Below are positions 1 to 7,950 of a stretch of DNA of 64,000 bases, one piece after another. Location of the stretch: contig CALXIQ010000004.1 of assembly GCA_944388405.1 (NCBI GenBank), positions 1 to 64,000 on the forward strand, in the 5' to 3' direction. The translations under genes were made by a program, and so were the position numbers. Source of the stretch: an uncultured Ruminococcus sp. GTDB lineage: Bacteria > Bacillota > Clostridia > Oscillospirales > Ruminococcaceae. Within the stretch, counting starts at the first letter, position 1. Each line of letters starts with the position of its first letter. The notes below the pieces were generated by a model, which was not told the origin of the DNA, ran no database searches, and was given only the letters and a program-made list of their open reading frames with translations.

Positions 1-655
1 TATTGCGTCGCTTTGCTAAATCTTCAACTGTAAATGAATTGCGAAAATTCTCTTTTATCCAGCTGTTTGCTTCATAAATCCCATCTATCTGCCCCATACT
101 AACTATACTCTGAATAAACTGCTTTCCGCATGAACTGCAGAGTATGTAGTAAATTACTTGCTGCATAATGTTTTTTCGCAAAAACTCCGATGGAACGGTT
201 TCGTTCATTGCGCAGAAAAGTCTGCAAACGGACTCTGTCACTGCGCTGTCGGCGACAGACATCGTTTCAGCATTCTGCTTTTCGCTCATAATCGCTTTTA
301 TTAAGCTGTTGTCTAAGTTCAAGACTGCCTTTATGACGTCATTGACGGTAAATTCTACAGCAACAGCTAAAAAATCATGGTTCTCGGAAAAGGTTAAAAC
401 TGTTCCTGATAACGGCATATCTATTTTGGATACGGAATATTGTCCCTCCGTATAATCCATAATCCCAGAGGGAGTATAAAGCCTTAGCGACCCATCAAGC
501 ACAATATATAAAAACGGATTTTCCGTTTGAGGCATCCGTATCTTTTTAGTTGTAAAGCGATATGCAGTTACAAAGGAGATTCCGGTTTTATTGCCTCCTT
601 CTTCAAGAGCAAGCTTTCGTATTTCATTTATTGTCTTTTTTATAATGGATTTCAT
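1..655 (-). CDS. AraC-family transcriptional regulator (3' truncated by window edge)
   Basis: This frame is open from an ATG at 655 down to the first base of the window with no stop, about 218 codons. The start reads MKSIIKKTINEIRK, and the region LYIVLDGSLRLYTPSG looks like the cupin-like N-terminal domain of AraC_N-type regulators, a sugar or small-ligand sensing domain. The last visible residues (NSWIKENFRNSFTVEDLAKR) match the start of the first helix-turn-helix of an AraC DNA-binding domain, so the missing part should be the rest of that domain. An earlier ATG at about 669 is ruled out because it meets a stop after a few codons. The ribosome site is weak. Its target is unknown; the neighbour that would normally identify it lies outside the window. 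Confidence 0.75.
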   Translation of the reverse strand, partial: MKSIIKKTINEIRKLALEEGGNKTGISFVTAYRFTTKKIRMPQTENPFLYIVLDGSLRLYTPSGIMDYTEGQYSVSKIDMPLSGTVLTFSENHDFLAVAVEFTVNDVIKAVLNLDNSLIKAIMSEKQNAETMSVADSAVTESVCRLFCAMNETVPSEFLRKNIMQQVIYYILCSSCGKQFIQSIVSMGQIDGIYEANSWIKENFRNSFTVEDLAKRRN

Positions 656-915
656 TTTTTACACCACATGATTTAATTTTTATTAAGTATATACTCATAA
701 ACCGAACATGTATATATGATTTATTATAAGACATAAAATTTCACGCTTACCGAATAAATCAGCTTTTATTTCCTCACAATACATGCCCCATATTTCACCC
801 AGTTGAAACAATTACTGCAGCGGCAGAAATGCATAGCATAATAGTGATTTTATTATATCATATTCCCTAATTTAAGTCTACTTTTTGATATTACGCGGCT
901 CTTAAAACGAAAACT
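656..915. other. AT-rich intergenic region
   Basis: This gap separates the AraC regulator, which starts at 655 and runs left, from the spore-protein terminator. It is AT-rich and must hold the promoter of the minus-strand regulator, but I cannot single out a convincing -35/-10 pair. I see no open frame with a ribosome site and no strong hairpin. Confidence 0.5.
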
Positions 916-950
916 GCAAAAACGACCGGATTTTACTCCGGCCGTTTTGC
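916..950 (-). terminator. Rho-independent terminator after the spore protein gene
   Basis: The arms GACCGGA and TCCGGCC lie within flanking A and T runs that extend the stem. Read on the minus strand it follows the stop of the spore protein gene. The A-run/T-run symmetry could stop transcription from either side. Confidence 0.8.
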
Positions 951-994
951 AAAGTCGTTTATATGCAGCCGTCAGCTGCCTGATATGACTTTAA

Positions 995-1183
995 TTATTT
1001 TGTTGTTCCTGTCTTATAAGCGTCGATCATCTTCTTAACCATCTGACCGCCTACAGAACCTACTTCACGGGCAGTAAGGTCGCCGTTGTAACCCTGCTTG
1101 AGGTTTACGCCAACCTCGTTAGCTGCTTCCATCTTGAACTTTTCAAGAGTCTGTCTTCCCTGTTCGGTAGTAATTCCTTTCAT
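995..1183 (-). CDS. Small acid-soluble spore protein, alpha/beta type
   Basis: This 62-residue protein has the signature of alpha/beta-type SASPs, which coat spore DNA and protect it from UV and heat and are degraded at germination. The segment KMEAANEVGV matches the conserved N-terminal half with the germination-protease site region, and REVGSVGGQMVKKMI matches the C-terminal half. The ATG at 1183 is preferred over an in-frame TTG at 1192, because the AAAAGGAG ribosome site (1193-1200) directly abuts the TTG but lies nine bases from the ATG. A sigma-G-like promoter is visible at 1226-1256. The gene implies that the organism makes endospores, or descends from one that did. Confidence 0.92.
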   Translation of the reverse strand: MKGITTEQGRQTLEKFKMEAANEVGVNLKQGYNGDLTAREVGSVGGQMVKKMIDAYKTGTTK

Positions 1184-1225
1184 TTTGTACAACTCCTTTT
1201 TTATAATTTATCGGGTTTGCTTTAT

Positions 1226-1256
1226 TATTATGTGAGTTGTGTTTTTTAATATTAGC
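1226..1256 (-). promoter_or_regulatory. Candidate sigma-G (forespore) promoter of the spore protein gene
   Basis: On the minus strand GCTAATA (1250-1256) is followed after 17 bases by CATAATA (1226-1232). Known sigma-G promoters have a G-H-A-T-R-like -35 and a CATWHTA-like -10, and alpha/beta SASP genes are classical sigma-G targets. The -10 match is good and the -35 match is partial. Confidence 0.55.
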
Positions 1257-1296
1257 GGTAATTTCTTTCAGAGTTTTTTCAAATTTTTATTTTGAT

Positions 1297-1345
1297 AAAG
1301 CCGCCTGCACTTTTGAGCGTACGCTCGGTGCGGCGGCTTTTTCCC
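1297..1345. terminator. Strong GC hairpin with T-tract, orphan
   Basis: AAAGCCGCC (1297-1305) pairs with GGCGGCTTT (1332-1340), TGCAC pairs partly with GTGC, and the loop contains the perfect palindrome GAGCGTACGCTC. A T-run follows on the plus strand. No plus-strand gene ends here, and on the minus strand it lies between a terminated gene and the SASP promoter. It may insulate the spore gene. Confidence 0.55.
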
Positions 1346-1532
1346 CTATATTTTTTTACTGTCCCTTATGACAAAAAAGCTCGTTATTTTTTCAGTTGAA
1401 ACAGGAGCTTAACATTCGGGACATATTAATTGTATAACATATATGAATTTTTGTCAACAATTATGAGAAAACAAATAAAAATTCTACTATTTTAATAAAT
1501 ATTTGATGATAAATTGCGCAATTTACACAAAA

Positions 1533-1570
1533 AACACCGCCGATTACACCCATTCAAAGTATAATCGGCA
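1533..1570 (-). terminator. Terminator of the VanY-type peptidase gene
   Basis: On the minus strand GCCGATTA and TAATCGGC (1563-1570 and 1539-1546) form an 8-bp stem followed by GGTGTTTTTTG, just past the stop of the upstream gene. Confidence 0.85.
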
Positions 1571-1579
1571 GCCGGTTCG

Positions 1580-2485
1580 CTATTGTTGTGCGTTTGCATA
1601 ATCTGAGGAAACATCAAGATATTCCTCTAAGCATATTCCTTGGGAGGTTATCTCCTTAGCCGCCTCAACGCCTACATATCTTATATGCCACGGCTCGTAT
1701 GTGTAGCCCGTTATATCTTCTTTTCCCTCGGGGAATCTTATAATAAATCCGTAGTCTGCGCAGTTTTCCTCAAGCCAGATTGCTTCGGGAGTGCCCTCAA
1801 AGCTGAATTCGGTGGTGTTTACGTCCATGCAAAGTCCCGACTGATGCTCAGAATGACCGGGGCGTGAGGAAACCTCGTCCGCTTTTTCAACGCCTCTTTC
1901 CGTCGCATAGTTATTATAAAGCTGCTCCTGTTCTTCATAGCTGCGGTAGCCTGAGCAGATGTAAAGCACTATGCCATCTCCGTAAGCGTCCGCCGCCATA
2001 TCGTAAAATGCGTCCTCGGCAACACTGTCAAGCCCCGGCGCATAGCTTTGGGGCAGACTGTAGGTTTTGTTGACTATAAGTATTCCGTCTATATAGGTTC
2101 TGCCGTCTATAACTTCTACTTCGTGACCCTGTGCTTCGCTTATGGGCGATGTGTCCCCCGAGGAGGAATCTGCTTCAGCCGATGACTGTGTTTCAGTCGA
2201 AGAAGCCGGGTCGTCTGCTGCCGATTCTACCTGTGAAGCCGCACTGCTTTGGGAATCGGCAGCTTGCTCGCCACTGTCGTTTCCGGAAGCTACAAAATAA
2301 ATCACCGCCGCTATAACAATCAATCCGAAAATAATCATAACGGCATATGCTTGCATTCTGTCACGGCGTATCTGCTGAGCGGTTCTGCGGCGCACTGAAT
2401 AGCTCAGGGGAGCTTCAGGCTCGGACTTTAAATTATAGTCATCCGAATCTGAAAAGAAAGAGGGCTTGTCTTTATTATTATCCAT
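1580..2485 (-). CDS. Membrane-anchored D-alanyl-D-alanine carboxypeptidase, VanY family
   Basis: This 301-residue protein has a cytoplasmic N-terminus of about 45 residues, one membrane span (about 46-67), a Ser/Ala/Glu-rich linker to about 120, and an extracellular M15B peptidase domain. The zinc and catalytic motifs are in order: SGYRS at 178-182, SEHQSGLCMD at 212-221 with the ligands H214 and D221, and EPWH at 264-267 with H267. Such enzymes trim the terminal D-Ala of peptidoglycan stem peptides in wall maturation; only those in van clusters give glycopeptide resistance. No vanHAX or VanS/R genes are nearby, so a housekeeping role is likely. A good vegetative promoter lies at 2535-2563 and a terminator follows the stop. 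Confidence 0.88.
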   Translation of the reverse strand: MDNNKDKPSFFSDSDDYNLKSEPEAPLSYSVRRRTAQQIRRDRMQAYAVMIIFGLIVIAAVIYFVASGNDSGEQAADSQSSAASQVESAADDPASSTETQSSAEADSSSGDTSPISEAQGHEVEVIDGRTYIDGILIVNKTYSLPQSYAPGLDSVAEDAFYDMAADAYGDGIVLYICSGYRSYEEQEQLYNNYATERGVEKADEVSSRPGHSEHQSGLCMDVNTTEFSFEGTPEAIWLEENCADYGFIIRFPEGKEDITGYTYEPWHIRYVGVEAAKEITSQGICLEEYLDVSSDYANAQQ

Positions 2486-2534
2486 AAATAACGTCCTTTG
2501 TTTTTATCAATCACATTGTCGCACTGTTTTTCTA

Positions 2535-2563
2535 ATTATAGCACCCTGCGCTGTGAAAATCAA
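2535..2563 (-). promoter_or_regulatory. Promoter of the VanY-type gene
   Basis: On the minus strand TTGATT (2558-2563), 17 bases, then TATAAT (2535-2540). Confidence 0.75.
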
Positions 2564-2578
2564 GTCGAACAACGCCGT

Positions 2579-3139
2579 TTATGAAAAGAACAGGTGCTCT
2601 ATAAGAATTTTTGAACCTAAGAGGATAAGTACGATACCTCCAGCCAGCTCCGCCTTTGACTTGTATTTTGTTCCGAAAATACTGCCTATTTTTATTCCCA
2701 CTGCGGAAAAGACAAAGGTGATTACACCTATCAGCGAAACTGCAGGTATAATGCTTATCTGCAAAAAAGCAAATGTAACTCCCACCGCAAGGGCGTCGAT
2801 GCTGGTGGCAACGGCAAGCAGGAACATATTTTTCGGCTTCATTGAAGCGTCGGCGTCTTCTTCGTCGCCGCTCAAGGCTTCCTTTATCATGTTTGCGCCT
2901 ATAAAGCAAAGGAGTATAAATGCAATCCAGTGGTCAAACTGTTGTATCCTTTCACGGAAGCTGACCCCCAGAAGATAGCCTATTACAGGCATAAGCGCCT
3001 GAAATCCGCCAAACCACAAGCCTGCGCACAGCATATGCGAGATACGGATGTTTTTAAGCGCAAGTCCCTTGCATATTGATACCGCAAAGGCGTCCATAGA
3101 AAGTCCTGCCGCAAGAATAAAAAGCTCTGCAATTCCCAT
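2579..3139 (-). CDS. mntP: Manganese efflux pump MntP
   Basis: This 186-residue protein is highly hydrophobic with about six membrane spans, the usual MntP size. The two halves carry the conserved acidic membrane motifs LSMDAFAVS (about 14-22) and TSIDALAVG (about 112-120), whose Asp residues are needed for Mn2+ export. An acidic cytoplasmic loop (GDEEDADA) separates the halves. The gene is single-transcribed behind a manganese-responsive yybP-ykoY leader (3161-3300), which independently supports the assignment: high Mn2+ should switch it on. The ATG follows GGCTGAGGAGAG at suitable spacing. Confidence 0.93.
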   Translation of the reverse strand: MGIAELFILAAGLSMDAFAVSICKGLALKNIRISHMLCAGLWFGGFQALMPVIGYLLGVSFRERIQQFDHWIAFILLCFIGANMIKEALSGDEEDADASMKPKNMFLLAVATSIDALAVGVTFAFLQISIIPAVSLIGVITFVFSAVGIKIGSIFGTKYKSKAELAGGIVLILLGSKILIEHLFFS

Positions 3140-3160
3140 TGAAATCTCTCCTCAGCCAAA

Positions 3161-3201
3161 ATAAAAAGGCTCACAGGCAACGCAAAAACGCTGCCCGTGA
3201 G
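3161..3201 (-). terminator. Intrinsic terminator of the mntP riboswitch
   Basis: On the minus strand CTCACGGGCAGCG pairs with CGTTGCCTGTGAG and is followed by CCTTTTTAT. The first arm also forms the 3' side of aptamer helix P1, so the two structures exclude each other. Confidence 0.85.
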
Positions 3202-3300
3202 TCTCGTCTTTTCAGATAATACCGGATTTAAAAAATCATTGTGTCGACATTATCGCAGGCTTGCTTTGTAAAGCCTGCTGACTACTCCCTCAAGGGTACT
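3194..3300 (-). ncRNA. yybP-ykoY manganese riboswitch aptamer
   Basis: The leader starts at the predicted transcription start. On the minus strand it shows the family's conserved GGGAGTAG just after the 5' arm of P1 (CCCTTGAG), a hairpin arm pair CAGGCTT/AAGCCTG, and then ACGAGAC with the 3' arm CTCACGGG. P1 competes with the terminator at 3161-3201, giving an ON switch in which Mn2+ binding blocks termination. The downstream gene is mntP, the classical partner. The call is from motif reading without a covariance-model search. Confidence 0.85.
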
Positions 3301-3305
3301 GAAAT

Positions 3306-3334
3306 AATATAGCATACTTTTTGACCAATGTCAA
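3306..3334 (-). promoter_or_regulatory. Promoter of the mntP riboswitch transcript
   Basis: On the minus strand a perfect TTGACA (3329-3334), 17 bases, then TATATT (3306-3311). Confidence 0.9.
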
Positions 3335-3479
3335 GGAAAAATCAAAGTTTTTTATTATGTCCGCATTAATGGTCCTGCAGTGTGTTTCTGACCCAAAGCA
3401 TATTTTTAAAAGGGGAGCATATCTATAAATATTCGGTCATTTAACTTCTTAAATATTTCTTACAATCCGCCGCGCTTTC

Positions 3480-3508
3480 TTGACTTTTAATGTCGGATAA
3501 TATATAAT
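3480..3508 (+). promoter_or_regulatory. Promoter of the DUF975 gene
   Basis: TTGACT (3480-3485), 17 bases, TATAAT (3503-3508). The longest open frame begins inside this -10 box, which excludes that start. Confidence 0.85.
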
Positions 3509-3575
3509 GTACTCGTTAAATGTCGAAATAAAGACGTTTAGGCGCAGCCAGCGTCTTGTGAAAGGATATTTAAAT

Positions 3576-4844
3576 ATGAAGAAAAACAGAGGCAAAAAGG
3601 CGGCGCTCTGGACCCGCAAGGATATAAAAACCGACGCCAAAGCCAATCTGAAAAGAAACTACATCGCCTGCTTTGCGGTGTGCTTTATTATGGTGTTTCT
3701 TACAGGGGAATACGGAGGAACCACCCAGTTTATTTCCGGCTATGACATTCAGAATGTTGCGGACATCCGATACAGCGGAGATTTTAAAAGAGATGTGGTG
3801 GAGGAGCTTAAGGAAACTGAGCAGAGTGCAGCTGAAATTTCCGACAAATATCACATCGGCGACCCGGAGGCGGTGGAGCGATGGGAAACAATTTATGATG
3901 AGCGAGGACCTTCGGCTCTCAACTCAACCGAGATTTCGCTGTTTAACGTGGGAACGGGGAATTCCAATTGGAATATAGTGCACAAGGCAACAGGCTGGAT
4001 AATCAAAACGGAGGACAATATAAACAAAGCCTTCGACGACGGAATCGAGCAGCTTGTTCAGGGCACGGCAAGCTTTTTTGACAGCGCCACAAGGCAGTAC
4101 TCCTCAAAGTTTCAGATTGTAAACGCAGTTATGGATTTGTTTTCCCGTAAGCAGACCTGGGAGATAGTCGTTACCTTTGTAAGTGCAATAGTAAGCTTGC
4201 TTTTATCCATCTTTGTGGCTAACACCCTGATTGTGGGGGAGAGAAGATTTTTTCTTGAAAGTCGTATCTATCACGGCACAAAGATAGGCAGAATAGGTTT
4301 TTTGTTTAAGGAGAGAATCTGGAAGCCGGTCAAGACCATGTTTGCAAAGGATATGTTCACTATTTTCTGGGCGTTTACTGTAGTGGGATTGTTCATAAAG
4401 CCTTTTGAGTATATGATGATACCATATATACTGGCTGAAAACCCCCATATTGACAGAAAACACGCCTTTGCCCTGTCACGTCAGATGATGAAGGGCAACA
4501 AGTGGAAGGCGGCAAAGCTGGCGATTTCATATATTCCGTGGTTTATTGCGGCGTCCATTCTTGCTTCGGTGGTGGGAATTTTCTTTTTGGGCAACACTTC
4601 GGGTATTCAGGCCAACGTTTTGGTAAATGTGTTTGTGGGAGTGCTTTGCCTGACGTTTTTAAACCCATACAAAACCGCTGCCGAAACGGAGCTTTATATT
4701 ATACTCCGTCGAGAGGCTATAGAAAAAGGCTACACCTACAGCGAGGACCTTAACGACAAATATCTTGACCTTGACCTGCTGGAGGAGCAGCTTAAACAGC
4801 AGGAAACTGACACCCCCAGGGCTTCCACAGCCGAAAGCACCTGA
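3576..4844 (+). CDS. DUF975 family multi-pass membrane protein
   Basis: This 422-residue membrane protein opens with RKDIKTDAKANLKRNY, the typical DUF975 N-terminus, followed by a span. A soluble loop comes next, then a C-terminal half with at least four spans and the family's signature IPYILAENPHIDR and a later NPYKTAAETELY. The function of DUF975 proteins is unknown. The start at 3576 has AAAGGA eight bases upstream, while the earlier in-frame ATG at 3507 lies inside the promoter. The C-terminus is a charged cytoplasmic tail (DLNDKYLDLDLLEEQLKQQ). It stands alone, divergent from mntP and convergent with the phosphoesterase. Confidence 0.78.
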   Translation: MKKNRGKKAALWTRKDIKTDAKANLKRNYIACFAVCFIMVFLTGEYGGTTQFISGYDIQNVADIRYSGDFKRDVVEELKETEQSAAEISDKYHIGDPEAVERWETIYDERGPSALNSTEISLFNVGTGNSNWNIVHKATGWIIKTEDNINKAFDDGIEQLVQGTASFFDSATRQYSSKFQIVNAVMDLFSRKQTWEIVVTFVSAIVSLLLSIFVANTLIVGERRFFLESRIYHGTKIGRIGFLFKERIWKPVKTMFAKDMFTIFWAFTVVGLFIKPFEYMMIPYILAENPHIDRKHAFALSRQMMKGNKWKAAKLAISYIPWFIAASILASVVGIFFLGNTSGIQANVLVNVFVGVLCLTFLNPYKTAAETELYIILRREAIEKGYTYSEDLNDKYLDLDLLEEQLKQQETDTPRASTAEST

Positions 4845-4853
4845 AAGGTGTAA

Positions 4854-4883
4854 AAAAAGCCGCCTTGTATTTTTAACAAGGCG
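4854..4883 (-). terminator. Terminator of the metallophosphoesterase gene
   Basis: On the minus strand CGCCTTGT/ACAAGGCG closes an A-rich loop and is followed by GCTTTTTTT. Confidence 0.85.
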
Positions 4884-4895
4884 ATAGTTTAAATC

Positions 4896-6086
4896 TTACC
4901 CGTTGAAGGTAATCATGACATGGCAGATCTCGGCGTCCGTTCCCACCCGCATAAACGGGCCGTAAACCCCTACGCCGGAGGTTACTACCGAATACATATT
5001 ATCCTTTTTGATTACGCCGCAGGGGTTTTCCCACGCAAGACCTATGGTAAGGTTCAGCGGGAAAAGCTGTCCGTCGTGGGTATGACCCGAGAAAGTTATA
5101 TCCGCTCCCGCATCGGCGGATTCCTGAAGCTGCGACGGCTGGTGGTCTATAACGAAAATCGGCTTGGTTTTGTCAAGCCCCTCTGTAAGTTCGCTCACTG
5201 ACTCGCGGCTTCCGTCATCCGTACCGGGCTTGTCAGCATCACGGCGGCCAACCAGATAAAAGCTGTTATCAATAAGGGTGACTTCGTCCTGAAGCAGGTT
5301 TATGTTTGCCTTTTCAAGAAAATCGGTCATAGACTTATCGTTTTCGGGACTTTCGCCCCAGCTGAAGGTAAAGCCCATAAGGATTCTTTCGTTTATATCG
5401 TGATTGCCATAGGTCGCCCATACGCCGTACTTCGCGTGAATTGAAGCCAGCGCTTCGGCAATTTTATCAGGATAGTCAAGTCCGTCTATGCTGTTGTCAA
5501 AAATATCCCCCGCAAATATAACTATATCGGGGTTGCAGGCGTTTATTTTTTCAACCATCTCGGCGATATGGTCGTAGCCTATGGCGTAGCCCATATGAGT
5601 GTCCGCAATCAGCACGGCGTTAAGCTGCGATAATTCTCCGCAGGCTTTATCCACTGTCAGATTATACGTGGTGGTTTTGATGTTTCCCGCATGAATTGTT
5701 CCGTAAAGACAGACAACCGCCGTACATATTGCGATTGCCGAGCCGACGGTAACGGTTCCTATGCGTGAAAAAAGCTTTTTGCTTTTCAGTGGAGTATGCT
5801 TGATTATAAGCCTTAGCAAATCGCCCAGGACGATAAACATAAGGGAATACATCATAACACCCATCCAGCAGGCGGAAAAACGCCGTATAAATATGGACAG
5901 CCAGAACTTAGGCAGCAAAAACGCTAAAATAGGCGACAGAGCGCACAGAAAAAACACGATACCTACCGGTATCATAAAACGGCGCTTGTCAAGAATTACG
6001 GTGCAGTTTTTCGTCCAGTGAAAGATTCTCAGCAGCATATAGAAATTCACTGCAAAATACAATGGGACAAGAAACAGAAATATCAT
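4896..6086 (-). CDS. Membrane-bound metallophosphoesterase (calcineurin-like, YkuE-type)
   Basis: With the ATG at 6086 the protein has 396 residues: about four N-terminal membrane spans, then an outward-facing or membrane-proximal phosphoesterase domain. The domain carries the dinuclear metal motifs in order: DTHMG, GDIFDN, GNHDIN and finally GHTHDG, with a DHQP segment between. Relatives hydrolyse phosphodiesters such as lipid A precursors or UDP-sugar lipids, but the substrate here is unknown. The open frame extends 45 codons further upstream, but the promoter (6157-6185) lies inside that extension, so the shorter start is chosen. The gene is monocistronic. Confidence 0.85.
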   Translation of the reverse strand: MIFLFLVPLYFAVNFYMLLRIFHWTKNCTVILDKRRFMIPVGIVFFLCALSPILAFLLPKFWLSIFIRRFSACWMGVMMYSLMFIVLGDLLRLIIKHTPLKSKKLFSRIGTVTVGSAIAICTAVVCLYGTIHAGNIKTTTYNLTVDKACGELSQLNAVLIADTHMGYAIGYDHIAEMVEKINACNPDIVIFAGDIFDNSIDGLDYPDKIAEALASIHAKYGVWATYGNHDINERILMGFTFSWGESPENDKSMTDFLEKANINLLQDEVTLIDNSFYLVGRRDADKPGTDDGSRESVSELTEGLDKTKPIFVIDHQPSQLQESADAGADITFSGHTHDGQLFPLNLTIGLAWENPCGVIKKDNMYSVVTSGVGVYGPFMRVGTDAEICHVMITFNG

Positions 6087-6156
6087 CGACAGACGTACCT
6101 TCCGTATAAATAAAATCAGGTTTGCGGCAATTTTCAAACGCTGCAAGCACGAATTC

Positions 6157-6185
6157 ATTATACACCAAAACAAGCGGCTTTGCAA
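6157..6185 (-). promoter_or_regulatory. Promoter of the metallophosphoesterase gene
   Basis: On the minus strand TTGCAA (6180-6185), 17 bases, TATAAT (6157-6162). It decides the start codon of the gene. Confidence 0.8.
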
Positions 6186-6368
6186 TATATTATAATAAAA
6201 TATCCATTTGCTTTGAATCAATATTAAGTCAATAAGTGTTCAGTGGGCTGAACAGACGATATTCGTAACTATGGGGCTTTTACCCCTTTTAAATATAATG
6301 CGCCGATAAAAAACCGTTTGATTAAAAACGGAAACTGTCGGACAGAACAAAGAAAGGAATATGAAAAA

Positions 6369-7103
6369 ATGGAGATCAATTTAACTACAAAGGAGCTGAG
6401 AGCTCTTGAACAGTACCCCGGTATAGCACAGCAGGGGACGATTGTAACCGACGGCAAGCGGAAGATACTGCACCGTGATTATCGCAGAAAATATGCGATA
6501 ACTTCAATTATACTTATGTTTTTTATCTTTGCCTTTATAGGCTGGACGTGGGAGGTGGCGATTCACGTCGTACAGGACGGAAAGTTCGTAAACCGAGGAG
6601 CACTTCACGGACCATGGCTTCCAATTTACGGCGCAGGCGGAATTTTAGGGGTGCTTCTTTTAAAGAAATTTGCGGACCGGCCCGTGCTTACCTTTTTCCT
6701 GGTTGTCACGGTATGTTCGGTGGTGGAATATGTCACAAGCTGGTATTTTGAAACCTACAGACATATTCAGTACTGGAACTACGACGGATATTTTCTGAAT
6801 CTCAACGGCAGAATCTGTCTTGAAGGAGCGCTTATATTCGGCTTTGCGGGGTGTGCGGGAATATACATACTTGCACCGTTTTTCGACGACCAGATAAAAA
6901 AGATTCCCCACAAAACAAGGGTGACCCTCTGCGTTGTGATTTTTACCGTCTTTGCCGCTGATTTTGTCTATTCAACCAAATACCCCAACAAGGGCGAGGG
7001 CATAACCGATTATGTATTTGCTCCCTGCGTTTCGGTGACAGCCGACAGTGATTATCCTCTTCTTGCGGATATGAGTGTTTTGGATTGCAAGTATCTTGTC
7101 TGA
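6369..7103 (+). CDS. Putative ABC-transporter permease-like membrane protein (PF06541 type)
   Basis: This 244-residue protein has a short soluble N-terminus and about five membrane spans. The segment FAFIGWTWEV, followed by NRGALHGPWLPIYGAGG, is the hallmark of the PF06541 (CmpB-like, putative type IV ABC permease) family common in gut Clostridia; the role is not established. ATG 6369 has AAAGGA ten bases upstream, and the 17 additional upstream codons lack a ribosome site. No ATPase gene is adjacent, so the transporter label is by family name only. Confidence 0.75.
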   Translation: MEINLTTKELRALEQYPGIAQQGTIVTDGKRKILHRDYRRKYAITSIILMFFIFAFIGWTWEVAIHVVQDGKFVNRGALHGPWLPIYGAGGILGVLLLKKFADRPVLTFFLVVTVCSVVEYVTSWYFETYRHIQYWNYDGYFLNLNGRICLEGALIFGFAGCAGIYILAPFFDDQIKKIPHKTRVTLCVVIFTVFAADFVYSTKYPNKGEGITDYVFAPCVSVTADSDYPLLADMSVLDCKYLV

Positions 7104-7160
7104 AATGGAAAATACCAGCAAAAGTTAAAGCCTTATTGTTTCACAAAATTTAGTGCGTTA

Positions 7161-7187
7161 AAAAGTCCGGCGAAAGCCGGATTTTTT
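7161..7187. terminator. Bidirectional terminator between convergent genes
   Basis: TCCGGC-GAAA-GCCGGA flanked by A and T runs. It serves the plus-strand permease-like gene and the minus-strand acetyltransferase. Confidence 0.88.
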
Positions 7188-7188
7188 G

Positions 7189-7773
7189 TTATATCGGCGG
7201 ATTGTACTTTTTTACCCGACAGGGATTTCCGCAGGCAATGGCGTTGTCGGGGATTGATTCGGTCACCACGCTTCCTGCGCCGATTACAACGTTGTCCCCG
7301 ATTGTAATTCCGGGAAGAATTATGCTTCCGCCGCCAATCCAGGTGAAGCGGCCTATCTTTACCGGCAAGGCGTAGGTTTTTACCGCCGCAGTGCCGTCAG
7401 GCTGCTGTGAAAAGCGTTCCCCTCCTTCAAGAGGGTGAAGGGCGGTGTAGATTTTTACATCAGGCCCCAGCATGGAGTTTTCTCCGATGGTTATGGGAGC
7501 GGTGTCCAGCAGGGTGCAGTGCATATTGACAAAGCTGTTATCCCCAAGGTGAATGTTGCTGCCGTAATCAACATAAATCGGCTGATTGACCCGCACGTTC
7601 TTTCCAAGTCCGCCTACCAGCTGAGACAAAACCCGGCTTCTTTCCTCCACATCCTCGGCAGGCAGATTGTTGTAGATTCGCATAAGATTCTTTGCACAGC
7701 TTTGCTGTTTACGTAGGTCGGGGTCACGGGTGTCGTAAATTTGTCCGCTTTGTTTCTTTTCAAATTCGGTCAT
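7189..7773 (-). CDS. Sugar O-acetyltransferase (maltose/galactoside acetyltransferase type)
   Basis: This 194-residue enzyme of the LacA/Maa family transfers acetyl from acetyl-CoA to a sugar hydroxyl. An N-terminal alpha-helical cap (about 1-55) precedes left-handed beta-helix hexapeptide repeats, for example [16 protein letters not shown] and [15 protein letters not shown]. The catalytic His lies in YTALHPL (H113). The end CGNPCRVKK is typical. It usually acts in the cytoplasm on non-metabolised sugars. A strong promoter lies at 7811-7839. The acceptor cannot be told from sequence. Confidence 0.88.
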   Translation of the reverse strand: MTEFEKKQSGQIYDTRDPDLRKQQSCAKNLMRIYNNLPAEDVEERSRVLSQLVGGLGKNVRVNQPIYVDYGSNIHLGDNSFVNMHCTLLDTAPITIGENSMLGPDVKIYTALHPLEGGERFSQQPDGTAAVKTYALPVKIGRFTWIGGGSIILPGITIGDNVVIGAGSVVTESIPDNAIACGNPCRVKKYNPPI

Positions 7774-7810
7774 TTGTTTTCTCCTTTGCTTTATAACTTG
7801 TTACAATTTA

Positions 7811-7839
7811 AGTATACCCGCCCTGAATTGTCATGTCAA
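7811..7839 (-). promoter_or_regulatory. Promoter of the sugar O-acetyltransferase gene
   Basis: On the minus strand TTGACA (7834-7839), 17 bases, TATACT (7811-7816). Confidence 0.85.
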
Positions 7840-7892
7840 ATACTTATAATACATTGCTGTCAATGCTTTTTGTCAATGGATACACCCATACA

Positions 7893-7942
7893 AAAACCTC
7901 CCCCTGTGAGCAAAGCCTGCGCTTTTCCACAGAGGGAGGTTT
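7893..7942 (-). terminator. Terminator of the GNAT gene
   Basis: AAACCTCCCCCTGTG (7893-7907) pairs with CACAGAGGGAGGTTT (7928-7942), with a T-run at the minus-strand 3' end. It separates the two acetyltransferase genes. Confidence 0.85.
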
Positions 7943-7950
7943 AATTTAAG

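Noticed and set aside
168..455. 95-codon plus-strand frame near the window start
   Set aside because: It lies antisense to the AraC regulator, whose protein sequence is clearly recognisable.
1580..2485. VanY-type gene as a sign of glycopeptide resistance
   Set aside because: No vanHAX, vanS or vanR genes are present; the domain is common in ordinary wall metabolism.
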